Source: Knoellia sinensis KCTC 19936 (lineage in GTDB: Bacteria; Actinomycetota; Actinomycetes; Actinomycetales; Dermatophilaceae). Taken from it: 64,000 nucleotides of DNA. The notes below the pieces were generated by a model, which saw only the letters and a program-made list of their open reading frames with translations, was not told the origin of the DNA and made no database searches. Positions 35,473 through 44,553 of this stretch are shown one piece after another. Within the stretch, counting starts at the first letter, position 1. Every line of letters begins with the position of its first letter. The stretch is taken from positions 1 to 64,000 of the forward strand of contig NZ_AVPJ01000015.1 of the NCBI RefSeq assembly GCF_000768705.1, given 5' to 3'. Position numbers and translations under genes: made by a program.

Positions 35473-36459
35473 ATGCCCCTCTTCGACTTGCCGCGTGACG
35501 CCCTGGAGACGTACCTCCCCGAGCGCGCCGAGCCCACTGACTTCGCCGACTTCTGGTCAGGCACGCTGACGGAGGCACGGGCGGTGCGGCGGGAGGTCAG
35601 TCTCACGCCCTTCGACGCTCACCTTCCCCTGGTCGAGGCCCACGACGTCGCCTTCGCCGGCTTCGGGGGCCAGGAGGTCCGCGGCTGGTGGATCCATCCC
35701 GCCGGACCTCAGCCCGGGGCAGGTTGGCCGGTGGTCGTCCAGTTCCTCGGCTACGGCGATGGCCGCGGCACCCCGCTGGACTGGCTCTCCTGGCCCACAG
35801 CCGGGTTCGCCACCCTCGTCATGGACACCCGCGGCCAGGGCGCTCGGGCTCGCCGCTCCGGCAGCACCGGTGACATCGGCGGCTCGGCCACGCCACACGT
35901 CGAGGGCTTTCTCACCAAGGGCATCGACGACCCGCACGACTACTACTACCGACGCGTGTTCACCGACGCCGTATTGGCCGTTGACATGGCACGAGAACTC
36001 CCGGGTGTCGATCCAACCCGGATCGCGGTTCAGGGCACGAGCCAGGGCGGCGCCATCGCCCTCGCTGCCGCGGCGCTGGGGGATCGGGTCGCAGCGGCCG
36101 TGGTCAACGTCCCGTTCCTGTGCAACCCCGAGCGGGCCATCACCGTCACCGACACCAAGCCCTACTCCGAACTGCTCGAGTACGTCCGCACCCGCAAGGG
36201 CGACGTCGAACGTGCCTTCGCGACTCTGCGCTACTTCGACGGCATGACGATGGCCGCGCACGCAACGGCTCCAGCACTGTTCTCGGTGGCCCTCATGGAT
36301 GACGTCTGCCCGCCCTCGACGGTCTATGCGGCGCACAACCACTACCGAGGGCCCAAGGAACTCGTCGTCTATCCCTGGAACCAGCACGAGGGTGGCGGCG
36401 ACACTCAGGAGCTGCGTCAGATCCGTTGGGTTCAGGACCTCTTCGGCCTCCAGCCCTGA
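35473..36459 (+). CDS. Acetylxylan esterase / cephalosporin-C deacetylase family hydrolase (AXE1)
   Basis: 328 residues, alpha/beta hydrolase. Oxyanion region VVVQFLGYGDGRG; nucleophile Ser in AVQGTSQGGAIAL; Asp in MDDVCPPSTVY; His in WNQHEGGGD. No signal peptide, so it acts in the cytoplasm on an imported acetylated sugar. It lies 28 bp after nanR and beside the sialidase. An O-acetyl-sialic-acid deacetylase role is attractive but only inferred. It could be a general carbohydrate esterase. Confidence 0.87.
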   Translation: MPLFDLPRDALETYLPERAEPTDFADFWSGTLTEARAVRREVSLTPFDAHLPLVEAHDVAFAGFGGQEVRGWWIHPAGPQPGAGWPVVVQFLGYGDGRGTPLDWLSWPTAGFATLVMDTRGQGARARRSGSTGDIGGSATPHVEGFLTKGIDDPHDYYYRRVFTDAVLAVDMARELPGVDPTRIAVQGTSQGGAIALAAAALGDRVAAAVVNVPFLCNPERAITVTDTKPYSELLEYVRTRKGDVERAFATLRYFDGMTMAAHATAPALFSVALMDDVCPPSTVYAAHNHYRGPKELVVYPWNQHEGGGDTQELRQIRWVQDLFGLQP

Positions 36460-36504
36460 TCCGGCCAGCCGCAGTCGCGACCACCCTCGTGCTTGGAAGA
36501 GCGC

Positions 36505-38388
36505 CTATCGCAGGGTCACCTCCTGGCCGCGGTGCTCCACGACGGTGACGTCCTCACCTGAGGTCGAGGTCCACGTCGTGACCGGCGTGAACGAACCGCG
36601 ATCGAGGTCCGCCTGCGTGACGAGGTGGTAGCCGGACCCGCAGTTGTAGGCGTCGTTGCCCGGCAGGTTGCGCCACCGGCAATTGCGCGCGTCGACGTTC
36701 GGGTCGAAGTCGCGCAGGTTGCCTGTCGGGACCACGGTGGTGACCGCGTCGGTGAGGTTCCGCACCCGGAAGGTGAACTGCAGCCGGTCGCCGACGGCAT
36801 ACGGAGTCGTTTTGGGGTTGGTCAGAGTGCCGCCCGTGACGGAGATGCGGCCGTCGACCTCCTCGGGCGTCTTCGGGACGCGCACTGTGATCGTGCCGGC
36901 CGAACTACGGCCGGTGGAGTCCGTGAGGCGCATCGGGATCCGGTGTGTCCCGCCGGGACCTGCTGCGGGCACGGTGATCGTCACCGGCACCGTCGCGGTC
37001 CGACCCGGCGTGATCGCGCCCGGCGAGCTGGCCTCGACGGTCCATCCCTCGGGGCTGTCAAAGGAGAGGGACTCAGGGCGGATGACCGGCCCGAGCTGGT
37101 TGTGGACGGTGAGCTCGGTCGTGAGGCTGGTTCCTCGCTCGGCCGTCACCTCTGGTGCGGTGAGCGGCGCGCACAGGCCTTGGAGCCAGGCCAGGTTGAA
37201 GCGCGCGAACGTCACGGCGTTGTGGCCCGGCTCGTAGAGCAGTCCCACCCCGCCGTCCGGCAGGGTGGCGAGGGTCGAGTACGCCATCTCGCCGGGTGCG
37301 AACACCCGTGCCGCAGGCCAGGTCTGGCCATCGTCGCAACTCATCCGAACCGTGCCGTTGGTGCGGGACGACTGGGTGGCCGCGTTGGAGAACAGCAGCA
37401 CACGCGCCTCGTTCGAACCCTTCGGGGCGTTCGGGAAGGCTCGCACGATCGAGGCGTTGTTGGTCGGGTCGGGCAGTTCCCGGTCAAGGGTCACCTCGCC
37501 GTAGGTGACGCCACCATCGGTGGAGTAGGCGACCTTGCGGTATCCCGAGCGCGCCGAGTCGCGAGAGTTCAGCATGATCCGCCCGTCCGAGAGCTCAACC
37601 GTCTTGTTCTCGTCCATGCCCACACCGACCGGCTTGCCGACCTGCCAGCTCTGGCCGTGGTCGTCGGAGTAGACCGAGACAGCCTGAAACGCGCCGGCTC
37701 CGTTGATGATCGTGAACTGCTGCAGAAGTCGACCGGCGTGCTCGCCGTACTTGAGTTGGATCCCTTGGCCCGACGCCGCGAAACGTGAGCGCCAGCCCAG
37801 ATCGGCGGTGATCTCAGCGGTGATGGTGCGGTGCTGCCAAGTGTGGCCTTCGTCGGTCGACGAGCTGACGTTGGCGTGAAGGACGTTGCGATTGGCGGGA
37901 TCGACGCCGGGCCGAGAGCCGGTGAAGCCTTGGTCCATGGAGAAGACATGGAAGTTGAAGACCGTGCCGGTGGTCCGATCGACGATGTAGCTCGGGTCGG
38001 AGTATCCCTGCTTCTGCGCACCTGCGACTCCGGCGCGGACCACGGTGGTGGGCTGCCAGGTGCGTCCGTTGTCGGTGGAGCGGCGCTGGAGGATGGAGTT
38101 CGGGCCGGGGGCGTCGATGCCCGTGGGTCGACCGTCGTAGGACGCGAGCAGGTCGCCGTCGTTGGTCACGGTCAACGCCGGGATCCGGTAGTTGGGGAAG
38201 ACGCCGTCACCGCCCACGGCGAGGACCTGTTGCTCGTAGAACGGCTTGCCAGCCCAGGGTGGAGTGGCGTCGAAGTCGGCCGCGTGCGGCGTGGCCTGCG
38301 CAACTCCGGCCGAGGCCAGCGTGAGCGCGAGTGTGGCGGAGAGGGTGACGGCGAGGGCGGTGGGAGTTCGGCTGATGACGCGGGTCAT
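36505..38388 (-). CDS. nanH: Secreted sialidase (GH33)
   Basis: 627 residues. Signal peptide residues 1-~32 (ALTLASAGVAQA). The arginine-triad motif is YRIPALT at about 67-73. Five Asp-box-like repeats are visible: STDNGRTWQ, STDEGHTWQ, SDDHGQSWQ, STDGGVTYG, SCDDGQTWP. The catalytic propeller ends near residue 400. The C-terminal ~220 residues are two beta-sandwich modules (GPVIRPESLSFDSPEGWTVE, then VGDRLQFTFRVRNLTDAVTT), probably for carbohydrate or surface binding. It releases terminal sialic acid outside the cell and supplies the importer. Confidence 0.94.
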   Translation of the reverse strand: MTRVISRTPTALAVTLSATLALTLASAGVAQATPHAADFDATPPWAGKPFYEQQVLAVGGDGVFPNYRIPALTVTNDGDLLASYDGRPTGIDAPGPNSILQRRSTDNGRTWQPTTVVRAGVAGAQKQGYSDPSYIVDRTTGTVFNFHVFSMDQGFTGSRPGVDPANRNVLHANVSSSTDEGHTWQHRTITAEITADLGWRSRFAASGQGIQLKYGEHAGRLLQQFTIINGAGAFQAVSVYSDDHGQSWQVGKPVGVGMDENKTVELSDGRIMLNSRDSARSGYRKVAYSTDGGVTYGEVTLDRELPDPTNNASIVRAFPNAPKGSNEARVLLFSNAATQSSRTNGTVRMSCDDGQTWPAARVFAPGEMAYSTLATLPDGGVGLLYEPGHNAVTFARFNLAWLQGLCAPLTAPEVTAERGTSLTTELTVHNQLGPVIRPESLSFDSPEGWTVEASSPGAITPGRTATVPVTITVPAAGPGGTHRIPMRLTDSTGRSSAGTITVRVPKTPEEVDGRISVTGGTLTNPKTTPYAVGDRLQFTFRVRNLTDAVTTVVPTGNLRDFDPNVDARNCRWRNLPGNDAYNCGSGYHLVTQADLDRGSFTPVTTWTSTSGEDVTVVEHRGQEVTLR

Positions 38389-38410
38389 GGCATGCGTTCC
38401 TTAAACATAG

Positions 38411-38430
38411 GACGTCTTACATCTGACATC
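38411..38430. promoter_or_regulatory. Putative NanR operator upstream of the sialidase
   Basis: GACGTCTTACATCTGACATC lies about 23 bp upstream of the nanH ATG and is similar to 34638-34657. It contains the inverted-repeat-like units GATGT and ACATC. Confidence 0.5.
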
Positions 38431-38609
38431 TGCCGAATGTAGTGTTCTGGCGTGGCTGTGACTACCCCGATTGGGTAAAGAAATCCTGTGGAGCCACACG
38501 TGTGGGCGCGCCTCGGCGCGCGCGTTCCCAGGGGCTTGGCTCGTCGTCCGCTGATCCGCCTGGACGCTGATTACTTGAACCGATCCAGAAACTGTGTTTG
38601 AGTGCAGGA

Positions 38610-39053
38610 ATGTCGACGATGGGTGTGACCGACCCCCGTGAGCGCCTGAGGGCTGCTGGGCTCCGTGTCACCCGGCCGCGCCTGGCCGTCCTCGACCTCT
38701 TGGCAGCGCACCCGCACGCCGACACCGATGCTCTGGCCACGCAGGCCCGCGAAGTGCTGGGCGCCGTGTCGACGCAGGCGGTCTATGACGTGCTGCGGGC
38801 GCTCACGGATGCCGGGCTGGTGCGCCGGTTCGAGCCGGCGGGTTCGCCGGCGCGCTACGAGTTGCGAGTCGGCGACAACCACCACCACGTCGTCTGCCGC
38901 TCGTGCGGTGCGATCGCCGACGTCGACTGTGCCGTCGGGCAGCAGCCCTGCCTCGACGCCTCCCAGGCCCACGGCTTCGCCATCGAGGAAGCCGAAGTGA
39001 CGTATTGGGGTCTGTGCCCCACGTGCTCTGCCTCCACTGGCAACACCCTCTGA
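38610..39053 (+). CDS. Fur-family metal/peroxide regulator (FurA type)
   Basis: 147 residues from ATG 38610. Winged helix RLRAAGLRVTRPRLAVLDLL, AVSTQAVYDVLRALTDAGLV. Metal site HHHVVCRSCGAIADVDC, and a C-terminal CPTC that completes a structural zinc site. It sits 41 bp upstream of the catalase gene on the same strand, the usual pairing of peroxide-sensing Fur proteins with a catalase. It probably represses both genes until peroxide or metal shortage relieves it. Confidence 0.9.
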   Translation: MSTMGVTDPRERLRAAGLRVTRPRLAVLDLLAAHPHADTDALATQAREVLGAVSTQAVYDVLRALTDAGLVRRFEPAGSPARYELRVGDNHHHVVCRSCGAIADVDCAVGQQPCLDASQAHGFAIEEAEVTYWGLCPTCSASTGNTL

Positions 39054-39094
39054 CCCAAACCACGAAGAACCCACTCACTCAGGAGCGATGAACG

Positions 39095-40603
39095 ATGGCG
39101 TTTGAAGAGAACACCAACCCGATCACCACCGCGGCTGGCGCGCCGGTGGCCGAGAACCAGAACAGCCTCACCGCTGGGCCGCGCGGCCCGATGCTGTTGC
39201 AGGACCTCTGGTTCCTCGAGAAGCTGGCCCACTTCGACCGCGAGGTCATCCCCGAGCGGCGCATGCACGCCAAGGGTTCCGGCGCCTTCGGCACGTTCAG
39301 GGTCACGCACGACATCTCGAAGTACACCAAGGCCGCGATCTTCAACAAGGTCGGCAATGAGTGCGAGATGTTCGCCCGCTTCTCCACGGTCGCTGGTGAG
39401 CGCGGCGCCGCAGACGCCGAGCGCGACATCCGCGGCTTCGCACTGCGCTTCTACACCAAGGAGGGCAACTGGGACGTCGTCGGCAACAACACACCCGTCT
39501 TCTTCTTCCGCGACCCGCTCAAGTTCCCCGACCTCAACCGGGCCGTGAAGCGCGACCCGCGCACCAACCTGCGCGACGCGGAGAACAACTGGGGCTTCTG
39601 GACCAACCTGCCCGAGGCCCTGCACCAGGTCACCATCGTGATGAGTGACCGTGGCATCCCGAAGTCCTACCGCCACATGCACGGCTTCGGCTCGCACACG
39701 TTCTCCTTCATCAACGAGGCAGGCGAGCGCTTCTGGGTGAAGTTCCACTTCCGCACCCAACAGGGCATCGAGAACCTCACCGACGAGGAGGCCGCAGCGG
39801 TCGTGGCCGGCGACCGGGAGTCGTCGCAGCGCGACCTCTACGAGTCCATCGAGAAGGGTGACTTCCCGAAGTGGAAGCTCTTCATCCAGGTGATGCCCGA
39901 GGCGGAGGCCAATGACTACCGCTTCCACCCCTTCGACCTCACCAAGGTCTGGTCGAAGAAGGACTACCCCCTGATCGAGGTCGGCGAGTTCGAGCTCAAC
40001 CGCAACCCCGACAACTACTTCGCCGATGTCGAGCAGGCCGCGTTCACCCCGGCCAACCTGGTGCCGGGCATCTCCTTCAGCCCGGACCGGATGCTGCAGG
40101 GTCGCCTCTTCTCGTACGGCGACGCGGCGCGCTACCGCGTCGGCGTCAACCACCACCAGATCCCGGTCAACCAGCCCCGGGCAGCGGAGCTCACGAACAC
40201 CTACCACCGCGACGGTGCGATGCGCGTCGACGGCAACCAGGGTTCCGTGCCCGGGATCGAGCCGAACAACTTCGGCCGCTGGCCCGAGCAGCCCGCCTAC
40301 GCTGACCCGGCCCAGGCCATCGGTGACGTCGCCGATCGGTTCAACTTCCGCGAGGACGACGACAACTACTTCGAGCAGCCCGGCGACCTCTTCCGGCTGA
40401 TGACGCCCGAGGAGCAGCAGCGGCTGTTCGAGAACACCGCGCGCGCCATCGACGGCGCGTCCGAGACGTCGGTCGAGAAGCACATCGCCAACTGCACGCA
40501 GGCCGACCCGGCCTACGGCGAAGGCGTCCGCAAGGCGATCGAGGCCCTCGCGGCCAGCAAGATCAGCGACACCAACCCCGGCTCGGACAACGACCCCGCC
40601 TGA
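39095..40603 (+). CDS. katA: Monofunctional haem catalase
   Basis: 502 residues with AGGAGCG upstream. Distal His58 lies in [15 protein letters not shown]; the distal Asn is in [19 protein letters not shown]; the proximal haem-ligand Tyr is in [14 protein letters not shown]. Length and motifs fit clade-3 small-subunit catalases. It breaks hydrogen peroxide to water and oxygen in the cytoplasm. The preceding Fur protein is its probable regulator. Confidence 0.95.
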   Translation: MAFEENTNPITTAAGAPVAENQNSLTAGPRGPMLLQDLWFLEKLAHFDREVIPERRMHAKGSGAFGTFRVTHDISKYTKAAIFNKVGNECEMFARFSTVAGERGAADAERDIRGFALRFYTKEGNWDVVGNNTPVFFFRDPLKFPDLNRAVKRDPRTNLRDAENNWGFWTNLPEALHQVTIVMSDRGIPKSYRHMHGFGSHTFSFINEAGERFWVKFHFRTQQGIENLTDEEAAAVVAGDRESSQRDLYESIEKGDFPKWKLFIQVMPEAEANDYRFHPFDLTKVWSKKDYPLIEVGEFELNRNPDNYFADVEQAAFTPANLVPGISFSPDRMLQGRLFSYGDAARYRVGVNHHQIPVNQPRAAELTNTYHRDGAMRVDGNQGSVPGIEPNNFGRWPEQPAYADPAQAIGDVADRFNFREDDDNYFEQPGDLFRLMTPEEQQRLFENTARAIDGASETSVEKHIANCTQADPAYGEGVRKAIEALAASKISDTNPGSDNDPA

Positions 40604-40607
40604 TCGG

Positions 40608-40988
40608 TCAGTCCTCCTCCAGCAGCCCGCCACGGCCGAACATCTCGGCCGCCTGGCGGGCTGTTGGCGTCCCGGCGTCCAGGTCGGCGCCCGCTGCGAC
40701 CAGGAGGCGCACGGCCTCGTCGGCGCCCTTGAACAGGGCCCCCGCGATGATCGACTGGTCGCGCGCATTGCGCAGGTCGGGGTCGGCGCCGCGACTGAGC
40801 AGCATGCTCACGGTGTCGGGACGGTCGTGGTACGCCGCCAGCATCAGCAGCGAGTCGCCAGACTCGGACGTTGCGTCAACGGGCAGGCCGTGGTCGAGGA
40901 ACTCGGCCAACTGCTCCGTCTCACCGGCGCGCGCCAGGTCGAGAGCAAGAGCAAGGACACGTTCGACATCCCCTGGGGTGAGGCTCAT
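40608..40988 (-). CDS. Ankyrin-repeat protein
   Basis: 126 residues with about three ankyrin repeats: TEQLAEFLDHGLPVDATSES, SLLMLAAYHDRPDTVSMLLS, ADEAVRLLVAAGADLDAG. No signal peptide. Small ankyrin proteins next to catalase genes occur in other bacteria, for example AnkB in Pseudomonas, where one supports catalase activity. Here the gene is convergent with katA and separated by 4 bp. A role with catalase is inference. Confidence 0.87.
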   Translation of the reverse strand: MSLTPGDVERVLALALDLARAGETEQLAEFLDHGLPVDATSESGDSLLMLAAYHDRPDTVSMLLSRGADPDLRNARDQSIIAGALFKGADEAVRLLVAAGADLDAGTPTARQAAEMFGRGGLLEED

Positions 40989-41040
40989 CTGCGAAGTCTA
41001 GGAGCGCGCGGACCCCAGACGGTTTCATCGACCTGGCCTG

Positions 41041-41096
41041 CCCTGGCTGCTGGCGCGCCGCGGCGTTGCCCTGGCTGCTGGCGTGCCGCGGCGTTG
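41041..41096 (+). repeat. Two tandem 28-bp repeats
   Basis: Two adjacent 28-bp units (41041-41068 and 41069-41096) starting CCCTGGCTGCTGGCG differ at one base. A partial third copy (GGCGGCTGGCG) may follow. They lie in the intergenic space between the ankyrin gene and the SMP-30 gene. No function is evident. Confidence 0.8.
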
Positions 41097-41193
41097 TCGC
41101 AGGCGGCTGGCGCCGTCGTCACTGAGTGTGGACCGCGGCCATGATTGACGTGGGGAGCGATGTTGCGCAGGATCAGCAGGGAGATCGTCGAGC

Positions 41194-42084
41194 GTGCTGA
41201 TCACCACTTCGTCACCGGGCCACCGGGAGGGCAGCCAGTTGAATCAACGGGTTGAGCAAGTGACCGACGTGGTCGCGTACCACGGCGAGGGGCCGGTGTG
41301 GTCGCCGAGTTGGGGCGGGCTGCGCTGGGTGGACATGCTCGCCGGCGACGTCCTCTCGCTCCAGCCGGACGGTTCGGTCGGTCGGCGACACGTGGGCGAG
41401 GTCGCGGCCGCGCTTCGCCCGCGACGCGGTGGCGGTGCGGTGATCGGCATCGAGCGAGGGTTCGCCCTCGAAGACCCGGACGGCAGCGTGCGTGCCCTCG
41501 ACGAGATCTGGGGTGACCCGTCGGTGCGCATGAACGAGGGCGGTTGCGACCCCGACGGCCGCTTCTATTGCGGCTCCATGGCCTATGACCAGGAGGAAGG
41601 AGCGGCCTCCCTCTATCGCCTTGACCCCGACGGCACCATTGTCACGGTGCTCGATGGCCTCACGGTGTGCAACGGTCTGGACTGGAGCCCCGATGGGAGC
41701 CGCGCCTTCCACAACGACACCGCGACCCGCACCATCGCGGTGTACGACTACGACCGCGATGAGGGCCTCACCAATCGGCGAGTCTTCGTGGAGATGGAGA
41801 ACAGGCCCGACGGGCTGACCGTCGATGCCGAAGGCGGCGTCTGGACGGCACTGTCCGACGGTGGCGCCGTCCGTCGCTACTCGCCCGAGGGTGACCTCGA
41901 CGTCGTCATCGAGGTGCCTGCCCACAAGGTCACAGCGTGCACCTTCGGCGGCGAGAACCTCGACGAACTGTTCATCACGACCTCCCGCGAAGGGCTCCAG
42001 CCGGGGGAGGACCCGCTGACGGGCGCACTGTTCCGGGCAGTTCCGGGCGCGCGCGGACTGCCCGTCCGCGAGTTCGCCGGATGA
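41194..42084 (+). CDS. SMP-30/gluconolactonase family protein
   Basis: 296 residues from GTG 41194; TTG 41239 with GGGAGGG upstream is also plausible. Six-bladed propeller with metal ligands: Glu in AYHGEGPVWSP, Asn in SVRMNEGGCDPDGRFYCG, Asn in TVCNGLDWSPDG and the Asp of RPDGLTVDAEGG. Such enzymes open sugar-acid lactones. Its stop overlaps the G6PDH-like gene (ATGA), so the two are coupled. This suggests a dehydrogenase that makes a lactone and a lactonase that opens it to an aldonic acid. Confidence 0.87.
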   Translation: MLITTSSPGHREGSQLNQRVEQVTDVVAYHGEGPVWSPSWGGLRWVDMLAGDVLSLQPDGSVGRRHVGEVAAALRPRRGGGAVIGIERGFALEDPDGSVRALDEIWGDPSVRMNEGGCDPDGRFYCGSMAYDQEEGAASLYRLDPDGTIVTVLDGLTVCNGLDWSPDGSRAFHNDTATRTIAVYDYDRDEGLTNRRVFVEMENRPDGLTVDAEGGVWTALSDGGAVRRYSPEGDLDVVIEVPAHKVTACTFGGENLDELFITTSREGLQPGEDPLTGALFRAVPGARGLPVREFAG

Positions 42085-43421
42085 TCACCAACCTCCTGCT
42101 GTTCGGCGCTACGGGCGACCTTGCCAGTGACCTCTTGCTTCCCGCGTTGGCCGCACTGCGCGCGACCGGTCGGATCGGTGACGACTTCACCGTGATCGGG
42201 ACTGCACGTGACGACATGGACACGAAGGCGTTTCGCGAGCACGCGGCACAGAGCCTCGAGGAGAACGCTTCCCACATCCCGATCGAACACCGGGAGGCCC
42301 TGACCCAGTCGTTGCGGTATCAAGCGGGCGACGCGACGAAGGCTGAGGACGTCGCGGCACTGGTCCGGGAGGCCGGGGACGGCCCGCTCGTCGCCTACCT
42401 TGCGCTGCCGCCCGCCCTTTTCATCCCGTGCATCACCGCCCTCGCCGCGGCTGATCTCTCCGCAGGGAGCCGGGTCGCCCTCGAGAAGCCCTTCGGCGAG
42501 GACCTCGACAGTGCTGTGGAGCTCAACCGCGTGCTGGCTGGTCTGCTCGGTAGCGCCGACGACGAGGCGGCCTACCGGATCGACCACGCCCTCGGCATGT
42601 CGACCGTGCGCAACCTGCTCGACCTGCGGCTGAACGACCCGTTCCTCGCCGCGATCTGGGACGCACAGCACATCGAGCGGGTCGACGTGCTCTGGGAGGA
42701 GGACGACCCGCTCGAGGGTCGCGCCGGCTACTACGACAGCGCGGGAGCCCTCAAGGACGTGGTGCAGAACCACATGCTGCGGGTTCTCGCAGTGGTGGCG
42801 ATGGAACCCCCGGCGGGGCCGGGCGAACAGGAGGTGAAGGAGGCCAAGGTCGACGCCCTGCGCGCGGCCCGCGCGCCTCAGGGCGACGACGCAGCCAGCC
42901 GCACCCGTCGTGCGCGCTGGGCGGCTGGGCGTCTCGGCGACGCCGACGTGCCGGCCTATGTCGACGAGGAGGGAGTCGACCCCTCGCGCGAGACCGAGAC
43001 CTTCGCCGAGGTGGTGCTCGAGATCGACACTCCCCGCTGGCGCGGAACGTCGTTCGTGTTGCGGGCCGGGAAGGCGCTGCGCGTACGGCGCAAGGAGGTG
43101 GTCGTCCACCTTCGTCCGCTCCGGCCGGATGGCCCTCCGGGGCGGCTCGACATCGGCATCGACGGGCCGACGGACATCACCCTGACGCTCCAGGGGAGTG
43201 AGCCGATCATCCTGACCGGGACGCCGCCAGCGTCGCTGCCGCCGTACGCACACGTCCTTCTCGACCTGCTCCAGGGCGGCAGTGCACTGGCGGTGAGTAG
43301 CGGGGGTGCCGAGGAATCCTGGCGGCTGATGGAGCCCGTGCTCGCAGCCTGGAGTGAGGGCCGGGTGCCGTTGGTCGAGTACCCCGCCGGCTCCGACGGG
43401 CCGCCCAGGCTCCTCGGCTGA
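42081..43421 (+). CDS. Glucose-6-phosphate dehydrogenase-like protein with altered substrate site
   Basis: 446 residues. N-terminal NADP motif LLFGATGDLASDLLLPAL, EKPFGEDLDSAVELN and LKDVVQNHMLRVLAVVAMEP are family features. The signature normally reads RIDHYLGK; here residues 166-173 are RIDHALGM. His169 is kept but the Tyr and Lys that contact the sugar phosphate are Ala and Met. The substrate may therefore not be glucose-6-phosphate. It is coupled to an SMP-30 lactonase and followed by a FUSC membrane protein, not by the usual opcA, tal or pgl genes. A main zwf is presumably elsewhere. Confidence 0.8.
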   Translation: MITNLLLFGATGDLASDLLLPALAALRATGRIGDDFTVIGTARDDMDTKAFREHAAQSLEENASHIPIEHREALTQSLRYQAGDATKAEDVAALVREAGDGPLVAYLALPPALFIPCITALAAADLSAGSRVALEKPFGEDLDSAVELNRVLAGLLGSADDEAAYRIDHALGMSTVRNLLDLRLNDPFLAAIWDAQHIERVDVLWEEDDPLEGRAGYYDSAGALKDVVQNHMLRVLAVVAMEPPAGPGEQEVKEAKVDALRAARAPQGDDAASRTRRARWAAGRLGDADVPAYVDEEGVDPSRETETFAEVVLEIDTPRWRGTSFVLRAGKALRVRRKEVVVHLRPLRPDGPPGRLDIGIDGPTDITLTLQGSEPIILTGTPPASLPPYAHVLLDLLQGGSALAVSSGGAEESWRLMEPVLAAWSEGRVPLVEYPAGSDGPPRLLG

Positions 43422-43425
43422 CGCC

Positions 43426-44553
43426 ATGCCTCCTCGCTTGCGCCGGGTAGTCGGCCATGCGTGGCCGCTGTTGCAGGCGACCGTCGCGGCGACCACCGCA
43501 TGGGTGATCGCCCGCCAACTGATCGATGACCACATCCCGTTCTTCGCGCCGATTGCGGCGGTGGTGGCTCTCAATGCTTCCCGCGGGGAGCGCGGTCTCA
43601 ACGCGGTGCGCGTGGTGCTTGGCGTCTTCGTGGGCATCGTCGCGGGGGAGGCTGCGGTGGCCGTGCTCGGGGGCGGGGTCGCTTCCTTGGTCGCGGCACT
43701 TCTCGCTGCTCTGGCCGCGGCTCGCCTGCTTGCGAGCGCCACCGTGGTGCTGAACCAGGCGGCAGTGGCGGCGATCCTCACGGTGGTGGCCGCTGATGGT
43801 CAGGCCGGCCCGCAGCGCCTTGTCGACGCACTGGTCGGCGCTGTGGTCGCCCTTGTGTTCACCCAGGTGCTGTTCTCGCCGGAGCCGGTCGGGATGCTGC
43901 GCCGGGCCCAGGGTCAGGCGCTGGCGGGCATCGGATCCGCCCTCGACCACACGGCCCATCTGCTCGATCGAGTCGAGTCCGGCGAGGTCGATGAGGCGAA
44001 CGTGGCTGGCCTGTCACCGATCGAGGTACCCGCTGCGGTTGTGGACCTCGCCAAGGTCCGTCGGGCGACTGACCGGACGGTCCGGCGGTCTGCGGTGTGG
44101 CAGCGGCAGCGGGGCGCGGTCGAGCACGAGCAGCTTCGCGCCGCGACGATCGACCTGCTCTCGGCCAGCAGTCTCATGCTGTGCCGGGTGACCGTGGCAC
44201 TTCCCACGCCCGACCGGGAGCCGTTCGCGCACCTCATCGGTCGACTCGGTGGGGCGCTCGGCCGGCTGGCAGCAGACCCTGCGGATCATGAGGCGCGGCA
44301 ACGCGCAGCCGATGAAGCGCTGACCGCGGTTCATGAGGTCGTCGACAACGCCGACGACGGCGAGCACGAGCGAGGCGCGGCACTGGCGGCGGCCCGGATC
44401 ACCGTCGGGGACCTGCTTGCTGTCGTCGGGGTCGAACCCGACGACGCTGCCCGTGCCATCGAGTCCGGCCGCGACACCGTTGTCGTCGAGAACGTGCCGC
44501 CCGCGCCCAGATTCCCCATCCGGCTCAGCCGGCGCCACCGGCGCCACTGGTGA
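43426..44553 (+). CDS. FUSC-family membrane protein (aromatic-acid-exporter-like)
   Basis: 375 residues from ATG 43426. About six hydrophobic helices in the first 155 residues (LLQATVAATTAWVIARQLI, HIPFFAPIAAVVALNASRGE, VVLGVFVGIVAGEAAVAVLG), then a cytoplasmic helical region. This is the half-size FUSC layout. The family is linked to export or stress tolerance, but the substrate is unknown. It follows the G6PDH-like gene by 4 bp. Its 3' end overlaps the convergent larC gene by 29 bp. Confidence 0.82.
   Translation: MPPRLRRVVGHAWPLLQATVAATTAWVIARQLIDDHIPFFAPIAAVVALNASRGERGLNAVRVVLGVFVGIVAGEAAVAVLGGGVASLVAALLAALAAARLLASATVVLNQAAVAAILTVVAADGQAGPQRLVDALVGAVVALVFTQVLFSPEPVGMLRRAQGQALAGIGSALDHTAHLLDRVESGEVDEANVAGLSPIEVPAAVVDLAKVRRATDRTVRRSAVWQRQRGAVEHEQLRAATIDLLSASSLMLCRVTVALPTPDREPFAHLIGRLGGALGRLAADPADHEARQRAADEALTAVHEVVDNADDGEHERGAALAAARITVGDLLAVVGVEPDDAARAIESGRDTVVVENVPPAPRFPIRLSRRHRRHW

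Noticed and set aside
36625-37788. A 387-codon plus-strand frame opposite the sialidase
   Set aside because: Low-complexity Gly/Arg composition and no ribosome binding site; the sialidase with its Asp boxes is clearly the real gene.
41041-41096. The two 28-bp tandem repeats as a CRISPR array
   Set aside because: The units are directly adjacent with no spacers, and there are only two copies; no cas genes are in the window.
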